Origin: Arsenophonus sp052174115
GTDB lineage: Bacteria > Pseudomonadota > Gammaproteobacteria > Enterobacterales > Enterobacteriaceae
DNA length: 64,000 nucleotides
Direction of reading: 5' to 3'
NCBI GenBank assembly: GCA_052174115.1
Contig: JBQMRX010000001.1
Span: 620,001 to 684,000 of the forward strand
This document shows, piece after piece, positions 50,712-60,452 of this stretch. The translations under genes and the position numbers were made by a program. Every line of letters starts with the position of its first letter. Positions within the stretch are counted from its first letter, which is position 1. Below the pieces are notes generated by a model. It searched no databases, was not told the DNA's origin, and saw only the letters and a list, made by a program, of their open reading frames with translations.

Positions 50712-52013
50712 TTACTCTAGATTATTATTAAGAATTTTTATATAAGAAGATGTACGTAATTCTTCTGTCCAAATTTGTGCTTCTTCATTAAATTTACGAT
50801 TAAATAATAGATGATATGCTTGATCTTTATATACAGTATTAGTTTTGTCAACTTTACGGATATCTTCTAATTGAATAAGATGCCAACCAAAAGAAGAACT
50901 AATCGGTTGACTTATTTCACCTTTACTTAAATACATTAAATTATTACGAAATTCCATATCATAAACATGAAGCATATTCCAACCAAGTTGTCCGCCATGC
51001 AATGCAGAATCTAGATCTTGTGAATATTTTTTCGCTGCTTTAATAAAAGTTATTTGTCCTGTTTGAATTTGTTTAGCAATTTGTTGTATTTTTTTATATG
51101 CTTGTTCATTATTCATGATAGGTGATGTCTTAATAAGAATATGACGTACTTTCACTTCAGTAACAAAAAAAGGAATATTTTTATTTTGTATATCATTAAT
51201 TTTAAAAATATGAAATCCAATATTAGAAAGTATAGGTCCAATAATATCACCTTTTTTAGCATATTGAATATGTTGAGTAAAAAATGTTGGTAATTCTTTG
51301 ATTTTATTCCAACCTATTTGTTTACTTTTTAATATATTATGATCAGTAGAATAAGTAATAGATAATTTATTAAAATCAGCACCTTGTTTTAATTTAATTA
51401 AAATTTTATTTACAATATTAATTGCTAATTTAGTTTGTTTATTAGTTGAATCTTTTAATATCGGAATCAAAATATGACTTAAATTAATATTAATATTTTG
51501 GTTTAATTGAAAACTAAGTTGAGCAGCTAATAGATCAACTTCTTGTGGTAAAATTATAATACGACGATGAATTTCATTATTAAGTATTTCTGAAATCATA
51601 ATTTTTTTACGAATATCATTACGATAATTTTGTAAATTAATATTACTTTTTAATAATTTTTTATATAATTCGTTTAAAGTTAATTTATTTTGCGCTGCAA
51701 TATTATCAATAAAAAAATCTATTTCTTTGTCAGATATTTTTATATGCATTTTTTCAGCTATTTGAAAAATAATTTTTTCTATAATTAAGCGTTCTAATAT
51801 TTGATGACGTAATCTATTTTCGTTTTGAATTTTTTGTTTTTTATTTCTTGTATTTATTTTTTCTATACTTAACATATTATCTATACTACTTTGCAAAATA
51901 AAGCTATCATTAACAATAGCAATTATTTTATCAAGTTCTTGTGGTGTTGATAATGTAATAGTACTATTTACTATAAAAAAAAAGCTAATAATTATTTTTT
52001 GGTAATAATTCAT
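50712..52013 (-). CDS. surA: Periplasmic chaperone and peptidyl-prolyl isomerase SurA
   Basis: SurA, 433 residues (E. coli 428), which escorts outer-membrane proteins. A signal peptide (about residues 1-22, YQKIIISFFFIVNSTITLS) precedes the chaperone domain (LDKIIAIVNDSFILQSSID), then two parvulin domains starting near NLSHILIPI and VRHILIKTS with GGQLGWNM in the second. It sits between lptD and pdxA; LptD is the best-known SurA client, so the neighbours are functionally linked. Confidence 0.95.
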   Translation of the reverse strand: MNYYQKIIISFFFIVNSTITLSTPQELDKIIAIVNDSFILQSSIDNMLSIEKINTRNKKQKIQNENRLRHQILERLIIEKIIFQIAEKMHIKISDKEIDFFIDNIAAQNKLTLNELYKKLLKSNINLQNYRNDIRKKIMISEILNNEIHRRIIILPQEVDLLAAQLSFQLNQNININLSHILIPILKDSTNKQTKLAINIVNKILIKLKQGADFNKLSITYSTDHNILKSKQIGWNKIKELPTFFTQHIQYAKKGDIIGPILSNIGFHIFKINDIQNKNIPFFVTEVKVRHILIKTSPIMNNEQAYKKIQQIAKQIQTGQITFIKAAKKYSQDLDSALHGGQLGWNMLHVYDMEFRNNLMYLSKGEISQPISSSFGWHLIQLEDIRKVDKTNTVYKDQAYHLLFNRKFNEEAQIWTEELRTSSYIKILNNNLE

Positions 52014-52088
52014 AAAATTCTTATCTTCTTCAATTATATTATAACTTAATCATATTTAAGTTTTTCTATTTAATAAAAATATTATTTT

Positions 52089-54428
52089 TTAAAATGTTCG
52101 TTGATAAGGTAAAATACCATTATTGATGATATCTTGATTTTTAAAATTATGATTATTGTTTAGGCCCTTTAGCTCTATATTAACTAACCATTTATTATCA
52201 TAATCACTAATAAAATTTTCTTTTTGCCAACCAATAATTTTACGTTCATAACCAATATTAATTGACCAACAACAAGTGCTATATTGTAAATTAATTAATC
52301 GAGTTGCAGGTTGATTTTCTTTTATATCATGATAATATGAGCCAATAAAATCTAAGTGATCATCTATAGGCCAATTTATTATTACTCCTATTTGAGAGAT
52401 TCCATTTTGAAAAGTTATGGAATTTTTAACAGTTGCTTGAATATAATTTTGATTAACAAAACGATAGTTTAGTTGAATTAAACGATTTGAATCTAAACGA
52501 TATTCTGTTATAATATTACCCATAGTAATATCATCAAGCTGCTTATCATACTGAAGTCCACCACGTAATCCTAATTTATTTGTTAATCGTAAATAAGTAT
52601 CACTTGCGTATAGTAATAAGCCAGTATTATTTTTATCTTTAATTTGTAAATTAAAATCACCAGTTCTTGGGTATTTAAAGTAATATATTTGTCCGATAGA
52701 AAAATTAAAACGTTCAGTTAATTCTTGATTATAAATTCGTGTAGCGATACCAGTCGTTAATTGATTAGCTGAAGCAATACGATCTAATCCACTATAAATA
52801 TAATTACGAAATAAACCATTATAGTCAGTCTTTAATAAAGATGAATCATAATTATTAATATTAGTTTGATCACGATAAGGTACGTAAAGATATTGAACTC
52901 GAGGTTCCAATGTTTGTATATAATTATTATTTATCAATAGCTCTCGTTTGAAAAAAAATTTTGCATCAGAGCTTAGTGAAGGTAAAATACGAGTAACTTG
53001 TTTTTTTAATTTACTATCAGCTAAATTAGCAGGAATATCTTGATTATAATAAGTTGCCATTACTTTTACGGCATTATTCATATTTAACCAATTATTATAT
53101 AATGGATAATTTACTTCTGACTCGATATGTAATCGTTTAACATCTGGATTATTAGCTTTCATGCTCATAATATGAGCTGCTTGTACATAGGTTTTCATAT
53201 CAAATGGTCCTAAATTATTTTTATAATAATTGAAATCTAATTGAGGTTTAGTTTTATAAATATTACTATTAGGTGAAGAAACAAAAATTTGAAATTGTTT
53301 ATGTGTTAAAGTTATATTCCAGTTAGGTTGTACATAACCGATGCTAAATTTTTGAATAGCATAACTATCAGTACTATTACCATATTTAGATGTAAAATCG
53401 ATAAAATAGTTTGAATCACTGACTTTTTTATAATTAATATTAAAACGTAACACTTGATTAAATATACCAAAATGACCCCAATATAAAATCCATCTATTAT
53501 TATTACGAATTTGATATTTATTAATATTTTTATTTTTAATATAACTACGATTATTTTTTAACCAATCAAGAGCAATAGTACCTGTTCCAGAAATAGTTAG
53601 ATAACGAAATTCGTTACTCAATTTTATTCCACGAAATGTCATAAATTGTGGTGTAATACTTACATCATAATTAGGAGCAATATTCCAATAAAATGGTAAC
53701 GAAAAATTTAATCCTGAACCTTTAGAATAATTACTATTAGGTAATAAAAAACCGGAACGACGTTTATTACCAACTGGTAATTGTAGATAAGGACTATAAA
53801 AAATTGGTATATTAGCAATGTAAAATCGAGCATTCCATATTTTAGTAACTTCTTCTTTATAATCTAAAACAACTTTTGAACCAATAATACTCCAATTATT
53901 ATTATTTTCTAGACATGTAGTAAACATACCTTTTTCTAAAATTGTATATCTATTTTTACCTCGTAATTTTATTTTATTTGCATAACCACGACCTTGACGT
54001 CCTAGCATTAAATAATTAGCTTTTTCGATATTGGTATCTTTATTATTAAGATTTAACCATGCTTTTGAGCCTTTTATGATGATTTGTGGATTATCATAAT
54101 ATACATTTCCTGTTGCTACTATCGTATGTAATAATTTCTGAGTTATAATTTCTTTTTGTGTTAATTTAACTCTATCAGAATTGAGGGTCTGGTTACCTTG
54201 TTGAATATTTACATTACCTTTATACTCAATAAAATAAGGATATTTACTAATTAAATATTTTGATTTGATATAAACAAGTAGATCATTAAAATTATTTTTT
54301 ATAATTGGTTTAGTATATATTGGTACTTTTAACATGCATTGTTCTGTTAGATTAGAGTTCGCTTTTTGACTATAAAGAACTATAAAGATAATAGTAAAAA
54401 GTAGTATTTCATAATTTTTTTTTATCAT
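52089..54428 (-). CDS. lptD: LPS-assembly protein LptD
   Basis: LptD, 779 residues (E. coli 784), the outer-membrane barrel that with LptE places LPS on the cell surface. A signal peptide with LYSQKA precedes an OstA-like domain (YKGNVNIQQGNQTLNSDRV) and a large beta-barrel. All four disulfide cysteines appear retained: Cys31 (TEQCML), one near residue 170 (FTTCLEN) and the pair near the C-terminus (STCCWS). The Met at 54428 matches the E. coli start better than the upstream one at 54497. Its presence with hldE argues for a real LPS layer. Confidence 0.95.
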   Translation of the reverse strand: MIKKNYEILLFTIIFIVLYSQKANSNLTEQCMLKVPIYTKPIIKNNFNDLLVYIKSKYLISKYPYFIEYKGNVNIQQGNQTLNSDRVKLTQKEIITQKLLHTIVATGNVYYDNPQIIIKGSKAWLNLNNKDTNIEKANYLMLGRQGRGYANKIKLRGKNRYTILEKGMFTTCLENNNNWSIIGSKVVLDYKEEVTKIWNARFYIANIPIFYSPYLQLPVGNKRRSGFLLPNSNYSKGSGLNFSLPFYWNIAPNYDVSITPQFMTFRGIKLSNEFRYLTISGTGTIALDWLKNNRSYIKNKNINKYQIRNNNRWILYWGHFGIFNQVLRFNINYKKVSDSNYFIDFTSKYGNSTDSYAIQKFSIGYVQPNWNITLTHKQFQIFVSSPNSNIYKTKPQLDFNYYKNNLGPFDMKTYVQAAHIMSMKANNPDVKRLHIESEVNYPLYNNWLNMNNAVKVMATYYNQDIPANLADSKLKKQVTRILPSLSSDAKFFFKRELLINNNYIQTLEPRVQYLYVPYRDQTNINNYDSSLLKTDYNGLFRNYIYSGLDRIASANQLTTGIATRIYNQELTERFNFSIGQIYYFKYPRTGDFNLQIKDKNNTGLLLYASDTYLRLTNKLGLRGGLQYDKQLDDITMGNIITEYRLDSNRLIQLNYRFVNQNYIQATVKNSITFQNGISQIGVIINWPIDDHLDFIGSYYHDIKENQPATRLINLQYSTCCWSINIGYERKIIGWQKENFISDYDNKWLVNIELKGLNNNHNFKNQDIINNGILPYQRTF

Positions 54429-54617
54429 TCTGTATGTAATTCCTTTATTTATATTACCGTGTAAGTAAAATTTGATAATTAAAACACTTAATAACATTTA
54501 TTTATAATAAGTAGATTAATTATATTTATTTTAAATTAAGTTATTAGATACAGAATAGAATGAATAGTATGATAATGCAAAATTATACTCAGATGGTGTT
54601 GAGGAATTAGAAAATTT

Positions 54618-55442
54618 ATGCGATATTATGGAAAAATTATTGGTGTTATCTTTGGGATTATGTCTGGTATTCATATTTGGGGTATTATCATTGGTTTTAT
54701 TATTGGTTATATATATGATATAATATTAGAACAAAAAAATTTAGAAAAAACATCTAATAAACAAAATAAAAACTTTAAAACATTTTTTTTTATTAGTTTA
54801 TTTCAAGTTTTAGGACACTTGACTAAGGCAAAAGGAAAAATTACTGAGGTAGATATCAAATTAGCAACAAAAATTATGGATAAAATGCAATTACATGATG
54901 ATGCCAAAATTTTAGCAAAAAATGCTTTTAGAGAAGGTAAGGATCGAAATTTTTTATTAAGAAAAACGTTAAAAAAAATACATAAGACTTGTTCCAATAG
55001 ATTTGATCTTATTCAAATATTTTTAGAAACTCAAATAGAAGCTGCTTTTTCTGATGGTATTTTACATCCTAATGAGAGAAAAATTTTACTTATTATTGCA
55101 GAAGAATTAGGTATTTCATATAATCAATTTGAAGAATTTTTAGAAAAAATAAAATACGGTCAACAATTTAAATATAATAGTAAATACTTTTATGATTCAA
55201 GTTATTATCAAAATACCATTAAAGAAATAACATTAGTTGATGCGTGTAAGATATTAAATGTACATCCCAATGATGAAAGAACTAAAATTAAACGTGCCTA
55301 TCGTAAATTAATGGCAGAACATCATCCAGATAAATTGATTGCTAAAGGATTATCACAAGAAATAATGGAAATTGCTAAACAAAAAACACAATCAATTCAA
55401 TCTGCTTATGATTTAATTAAAAAAGAACGTCATTTTAAATAA
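54618..55442 (+). CDS. djlA: Membrane-anchored J-domain co-chaperone DjlA
   Basis: DjlA, 274 residues (E. coli 271), a type III DnaJ homologue that stimulates DnaK at the inner membrane. A single glycine-rich N-terminal membrane segment (about residues 8-31) is followed by a TerB-like helical region and a C-terminal J domain with the HPD motif at about 236-238 (AEHHPDKL). Divergent from lptD across 190 bases as in E. coli. A hairpin (55488-55511) follows the stop. Confidence 0.94.
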   Translation: MRYYGKIIGVIFGIMSGIHIWGIIIGFIIGYIYDIILEQKNLEKTSNKQNKNFKTFFFISLFQVLGHLTKAKGKITEVDIKLATKIMDKMQLHDDAKILAKNAFREGKDRNFLLRKTLKKIHKTCSNRFDLIQIFLETQIEAAFSDGILHPNERKILLIIAEELGISYNQFEEFLEKIKYGQQFKYNSKYFYDSSYYQNTIKEITLVDACKILNVHPNDERTKIKRAYRKLMAEHHPDKLIAKGLSQEIMEIAKQKTQSIQSAYDLIKKERHFK

Positions 55443-56187
55443 TTTATAATATAATCTAAATATTAATTTTTAGGTAAGCTTTATAAAAACTAAAAAATAT
55501 GTTTTTTAGTTAATTAATATGCAATCAATAAATTTTATAATTAATCTTAAAATTTTCTGTATTTAATTTTTAGAGATAAAATGAGTGTCATTATTTTTTA
55601 ATGAAAAAAAATTAATTATTAATAATTGAATAGTTTTAATTAAAATCTAAAATTATTAGAATATAATATAGTTAACTTAAATAATATTTAATAAAAATAA
55701 TTTTATCATTAATATTTTTATTTTAATAAAATATTATTTTATATTTAGTTTATATATATTTATTTTTTAAATATATTTAAGATAAGATTAATAATTATAT
55801 CTGATAAAAAATAGATAAATTTACTATATTACTAGTAACTTAAATTGAAAAATTTTTATTAAGAAATTTTAGTATTTTTTAGAGTTAATTTTTTAATTTT
55901 TATGATTTTACTAAATTTTATAATTAAAAATTAATTTGTTATTTTAACAATTAATAATATTGTATTTGATAATTTAAAAGTTAATTTATTTATGTTATAA
56001 TAAAATAAAATTTTATTTATTTATAATAAAATGTATAGTATATATTATGTAATTATTAATCAATTTAAATAATATTAAATATTAATTATTATTATTTAAT
56101 AATATTTAGTTTTTAATATTTTTTAGATATAAAATATAATGTTAATATTTAATAAAGTTATAAATTAATAATAAATTTTTATAAAAA
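55443..56187. other. Gene-less spacer between djlA and thiQ
   Basis: About 745 bases where E. coli has rluA, rapA, polB, the ara genes and yabI. No gene or clear remnant. Apart from the djlA hairpin, only short A/T palindromes are seen, including one of 14 bases (56175-56188) touching the thiQ stop. Confidence 0.6.
55488..55511 (+). terminator. Candidate djlA terminator
   Basis: AACTAAAAAA, loop TATG, TTTTTTAGTT: a perfect 10-bp stem 46 bases after the djlA stop. The T-tract forms part of the stem rather than following it. Confidence 0.4.
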
Positions 56188-56889
56188 TCAAAAATGAGAT
56201 ATACCAAGTAGTATACTTGCTGGTGTTAATCCATTAATCAATAAATTTAATTTACCATCATAAACAATTTTTCCTTCTGAAATAACAATAGATCGAGTTG
56301 CTATTTTACTAATATCTTCTAAACTATGAGAAACTATTAATAAAGTTAATTCTCGTTCATTACATACTTGTTTAAGTAATATTAGTATTTCATTACGTAA
56401 TACCGGATCGAAAGAAGAAAATGGTTCATCTAACAATAAAATTGGTTTTTTACGAAGCAAACAACGTGCTAATGCAGTGCGTTGACGTTGTCCACCAGAT
56501 ATTTGAGAAGGTAAACGAGTTATATAGTTATTAAGAGAAACTTGTTCTATAATTTGTTTTATTTCTTTATGTTGAGATTGTTTTAAATGTAAATTTGGTG
56601 AAATACCTAATGCAATATTTTCCCAAACAGTTAAATGAGAAAAAAGATTATTTTCTTGAAAAAGAATTGAAACTGGGCGTTTTGTAGGTGATGTGAAAGT
56701 ATGATTTTGATTATTTAGCCAAATTTCACCCTGTTTTGGATATTGAAATCCTGCAATTAAATTTAATAAAGTACTTTTTCCTGCGCCGCTAGGTCCTGAT
56801 ATAACTATATTTTCAGTTTTATTTACTTGAAAATTAAATTGTATTGTTAGATTCTGATAATAATAAATAAGGTGATTTAATTTAATCAT
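56188..56889 (-). CDS. thiQ: Thiamine ABC transporter ATP-binding protein ThiQ
   Basis: ThiQ, 233 residues, the ATPase of the thiamine and thiamine pyrophosphate importer. Walker A is GPSGAGKST (about residues 32-40), the Q-loop lies near LFQENNLFSHL, the signature is SGGQRQRTALARCLL and Walker B is ILLLDEPFSSFDP. Its start overlaps the end of thiP by eight bases. Last gene of the thiB-thiP-thiQ operon. Confidence 0.95.
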   Translation of the reverse strand: MIKLNHLIYYYQNLTIQFNFQVNKTENIVISGPSGAGKSTLLNLIAGFQYPKQGEIWLNNQNHTFTSPTKRPVSILFQENNLFSHLTVWENIALGISPNLHLKQSQHKEIKQIIEQVSLNNYITRLPSQISGGQRQRTALARCLLRKKPILLLDEPFSSFDPVLRNEILILLKQVCNERELTLLIVSHSLEDISKIATRSIVISEGKIVYDGKLNLLINGLTPASILLGISHF

Positions 56890-58489
56890 ATTTTTTTCCT
56901 GATAAATATTCTAATAAAGTAAATAAACTAAAACAAAGTAATAACATTAATAATGCAGTAACTGCTGCATCATTATTATTATAAGAATTTAATTGTTGAT
57001 AAAGATAATAAGATAGTGTACAGAAATTTTCATTACCAAATAGTATAATAATACTAAAATCACTTATTGATAATATAGAAGCAAAAGCAAAAGCTTGTCC
57101 TATTGTAGATTTTAAAACTTTTAAATCAATTAAATTTAATTGATTTATGCCTTTTATCTCTAACGAGAGACACAGTAAATTATAACGTTCAGCTAAATCA
57201 TGCATTGGATGTTCTAATATTTTTAAAGCATAAGGAATAGCCATTAAAGCATTTATTAAGATAATTAAACTATAAGGTGAATCATTTAAAAAAACAGTAT
57301 TATTATTAAATAATAAAAAAAATCCAGTTACTAAAACTATACCTGGTATTGAAAATATTAATAATCCACTTAATTCAATGGTTCTATGTAACATTATTAA
57401 TCCATGAATACGTAACTCACGACTACTCCAAAGTAACATCATAGTTATAATGATACAAATAACACCAGCACTAATAGCAATAAAAATTGAATTAATAAAC
57501 ATTTTCCATAGACTTGGTTGTCGTAATACATGTAATAATGTTAAATTTAAACCATCAATGATGATTGCTAATAAAGGTAAAATTAAAAAAAATATTGTAA
57601 TACTAATTAATAAAATATCACACCATTTGCTCCATTTATTATCATCAGAATTTTTCCACTGCAATTGTCGAGTAGTACTAACAAAAAATGTGACATTTAA
57701 TTTTTGGCTTAATAATACTAAACTTAAACATAAAAAAAGTTGAATAAGTGAAAGTAAAGCTGCTTTATTTAAATTAAAATCATAATTTAATGATTGATAA
57801 ATTGCTAATTCAATAGTAGTTGTAGCTGGCCCACCGCCAAGCGTTAGTACAGTAGTAAAACTAGTAAAACATAATATAAAAATTAAGGCGGATATTGATA
57901 AAATTTGTCGTTTAAGATAAGGCCATTCAACAATACGAAAATATTGCCATTTATTCATATTTAGTTGAACAGCAAGTTGACACTGTTCAACAGCAATACT
58001 TTCTAATGCTAACAATAGTATCCGAGTAGCTAATGGTAAATTAAAAAATACATGTGTTAATAAAATACCCTTTAAACCATAAAGAGTGAATTCATAATTA
58101 ATACCTAACCATTGAAAAAATTTAGCAAGCCATCCCATTCTTCCATAAACGCTTAATATACCTAAAATAGCTACTAATACCGGTAATATAAGTATCATTG
58201 AACATAAGCGTAAAAATAGTATCCGACCTAAAAAATAACGCCGAAAAAGAGCTTTAGCTAAAAATATTGCTGGAATAACTGATAATAATGTCGATAATAA
58301 TGCTTGCCAAAATGTAAATCTAATGACATGCCATAAATAAATATCATTAATAAATTCTTTTAAATTTATTTTAGGAGAATATAAGCATAAAGTACTAAAA
58401 GTAATTATAACAATAATGATTAATAAGCTAGAAACAAGTATACCAGGCCAAAGTGAACTTTTTATTAACCGCTGACGGCATTTTGCCAT
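56882..58489 (-). CDS. thiP: Thiamine ABC transporter permease ThiP
   Basis: ThiP, about 535 residues, a double-length permease with two sets of membrane helices and two permease signatures (FFNLPLATRILLLALESI in the first half and NALMAIPYALKILEHPM in the second). The frame can begin at 58501, but the Met at 58489 (MAKCRQRLIKSS) matches E. coli ThiP better. It then overlaps thiB by 25 bases and thiQ by eight, an organisation typical of this operon and implying coupled translation. Confidence 0.94.
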   Translation of the reverse strand: MAKCRQRLIKSSLWPGILVSSLLIIIVIITFSTLCLYSPKINLKEFINDIYLWHVIRFTFWQALLSTLLSVIPAIFLAKALFRRYFLGRILFLRLCSMILILPVLVAILGILSVYGRMGWLAKFFQWLGINYEFTLYGLKGILLTHVFFNLPLATRILLLALESIAVEQCQLAVQLNMNKWQYFRIVEWPYLKRQILSISALIFILCFTSFTTVLTLGGGPATTTIELAIYQSLNYDFNLNKAALLSLIQLFLCLSLVLLSQKLNVTFFVSTTRQLQWKNSDDNKWSKWCDILLISITIFFLILPLLAIIIDGLNLTLLHVLRQPSLWKMFINSIFIAISAGVICIIITMMLLWSSRELRIHGLIMLHRTIELSGLLIFSIPGIVLVTGFFLLFNNNTVFLNDSPYSLIILINALMAIPYALKILEHPMHDLAERYNLLCLSLEIKGINQLNLIDLKVLKSTIGQAFAFASILSISDFSIIILFGNENFCTLSYYLYQQLNSYNNNDAAVTALLMLLLCFSLFTLLEYLSGKKYD

Positions 58490-59463
58490 AAATATATCCA
58501 TTGATTACGATGTTGAGTAATATCTTCTGCATTAAACTGCAATGCTTTTTTTGGTACCGGTATTTTTTTATAAATATTAGGTAGTGATATATTAATTACT
58601 GGATACATCCAATTTGTTATAGGTAATATTTTTTGGAATGCTGGTGATAACATAAATTTCATGAATTGTTTGGCTAGTTTAGGTTGTTTACTAGTTGCCA
58701 ATTGAGCAGCAACTTCAATTTGTAGATAATGTCCTTCGCTAAATAGAGCTACAGCGTAATTATTTTTTTTATCATTTAGTAAATGAAAACCTAATGAAGA
58801 GTTATAACTAAATACGAAATCACTTTCACCTTTTAAAAATAATCTATATGATTCGCTCCAGCCTTTTGTAACAGTTACTGTTTTTTTAGCTATTTTTTTC
58901 CAAGCCTGAGAGCTTTTTTCCCCATAAATTTTTTGTATCCAAAGTAGTAACCCTAATCCTGGCGTACTAGTACGTGGATCTTGATAAATAATTTTCCATG
59001 GCTGTAGACTATTAATAAGTTCATTAAGACTTTTAGGTACTTTAGTTATTCGTTTTTTGTTATAAATAAAAGAAAAATAACTATAATTATAAGGAATAAA
59101 AATATTATTTTCCCATTTTATTGGCAAATTAAGCTTTTTCGTATCAACTTTACTTTCAATAAATAAATTAGTTTTTTTTGCCAGATCAATTAAATTATTA
59201 TCAAGTCCAATGATAATATCAGCTTGACTATTCTTTCCTTCAATTCTAAGTCGATTTAATAACATTACTCCATTATTTAGACTAATTAATTTTAACTTAC
59301 AGTTACATATTTTTTCGAAAGAAGATTTTATTATAGGCCCTGGTCCCCAATCTGTAATAAATGAATCATAAGTATAAATTGTTAATATAGGTTTTGCTTG
59401 TAGGGTAAAAGATGAATAACAAATTAGACTAAGACTAACTATTTTTAATAGTAGATTCTTCAA
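58465..59463 (-). CDS. thiB: Periplasmic thiamine-binding protein ThiB
   Basis: ThiB (TbpA), 332 residues (E. coli 327). A signal peptide (about residues 1-23, ending LQA before KPILTIYTYDSF) exports it to the periplasm. Conserved stretches include DWGPGPIIKSSFE, GKNSQADIIIGLDNNL, YQDPRTSTPGLGLLLW, KTVTVTKGWSESY and TNWMYPV. First gene of the operon, with an AAAGGAGAG ribosome binding site. The TPP riboswitch found upstream of thiB in many enterobacteria is not visible. Its presence says the cell imports thiamine rather than making all of it. Confidence 0.95.
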   Translation of the reverse strand: MKNLLLKIVSLSLICYSSFTLQAKPILTIYTYDSFITDWGPGPIIKSSFEKICNCKLKLISLNNGVMLLNRLRIEGKNSQADIIIGLDNNLIDLAKKTNLFIESKVDTKKLNLPIKWENNIFIPYNYSYFSFIYNKKRITKVPKSLNELINSLQPWKIIYQDPRTSTPGLGLLLWIQKIYGEKSSQAWKKIAKKTVTVTKGWSESYRLFLKGESDFVFSYNSSLGFHLLNDKKNNYAVALFSEGHYLQIEVAAQLATSKQPKLAKQFMKFMLSPAFQKILPITNWMYPVINISLPNIYKKIPVPKKALQFNAEDITQHRNQWIYLWQNAVSG

Positions 59464-59779
59464 ATACTGGACTCTCCTTTATATAATTAAATAAAAGTGA
59501 TGTTATAGAATTTAAAAAATAAAAAATAATGAAACTATTTATTTATAAATAAATTATTAGATCAACTCAAATTCTTATACCAATATTAATCGGATTAAGC
59601 TTATTTTATTTTTTTTAAATAATTATTAATAATGTTTATATCGTAGTTATTAATAAGATAAGCTTCTTTTATTGTAAGATGTTATCGTGCAATTGCAAAT
59701 ACTATATTTGATAAAGGTTTATTATATAGAGTATTATAAAATAATGAATTATCTTTCAAATTTTTAATGAGATAGTCAG
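59464..59779. other. Divergent spacer between thiB and rppH, no visible TPP riboswitch
   Basis: 316 bases holding both promoters. The conserved THI-box blocks (such as CTGAGA and the GAACCTGATCTGG-type segment) were looked for on the minus strand and not found. The chromosome order changes here relative to E. coli, so this is also a rearrangement breakpoint. Confidence 0.55.
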
Positions 59780-60256
59780 ATGATTGATAATGATGGCTAC
59801 CGCCTAAATGTAGGAATTATAATTTGTAATCGGCAATGCCAAGTATTATGGGCTCGACGCTATGGACAACATTCATGGCAGTTTCCTCAAGGTGGCATTA
59901 ATTTTAAAGAATCACCAGAACAGACAATGTATCGGGAATTATTTGAAGAAATTGGGTTAGATCGTAAAGATGTTAAAATATTAGCGTTTACTCGAAACTG
60001 GTTACGTTATAAATTACCTAAACGTTTAGTGCGTTTAGACACAAAACCGGTTTGTATTGGACAAAAACAACGATGGTTTTTATTACAATTGATTTGTAAT
60101 GAACATAATATTAATATACAAATAAGTAAAACACCTGAATTTGATAGTTGGCGTTGGGTAAGTTACTGGTATCCTATTCGTCAGGTTGTATCTTTTAAAC
60201 GTGATGTTTATCGACGCGTTATGAAAGAATTTGCTCCTGTGGTTATGTCTCTATAG
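59780..60256 (+). CDS. rppH: RNA pyrophosphohydrolase RppH
   Basis: RppH (NudH), 158 residues, which removes pyrophosphate from mRNA 5' ends and triggers RNase E decay. The Nudix box spans about residues 38-60 (GGINFKES, then RELFEEIGL). The core is nearly identical to E. coli up to RVMKEFAPVVMSL, where the gene stops; the basic tail of about 18 residues in E. coli is missing. In E. coli ptsP lies between rppH and lgt; here only 196 bases remain. A hairpin (60278-60304) follows the stop. Confidence 0.95.
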   Translation: MIDNDGYRLNVGIIICNRQCQVLWARRYGQHSWQFPQGGINFKESPEQTMYRELFEEIGLDRKDVKILAFTRNWLRYKLPKRLVRLDTKPVCIGQKQRWFLLQLICNEHNINIQISKTPEFDSWRWVSYWYPIRQVVSFKRDVYRRVMKEFAPVVMSL

Positions 60257-60452
60257 AATAAAAGAATAATATTAAATTATAGTTATTTTTATAAAATAAT
60301 TATAGAAAAAGGTAAATATAATCAAAACAATATAAGAATAATAAAAATTAATTAATAATTAATTTATTTAATAAAATAATATTAGTTTTAAAAACTAAAC
60401 TATATAGTCATAAATTTTTTAAATTTGTTAAAACTAAAAAACAATAGAAATA

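Noticed and set aside
59464..59779. TPP riboswitch upstream of thiB
   Set aside because: Expected from enterobacterial relatives, but none of the conserved blocks was found on the minus strand.
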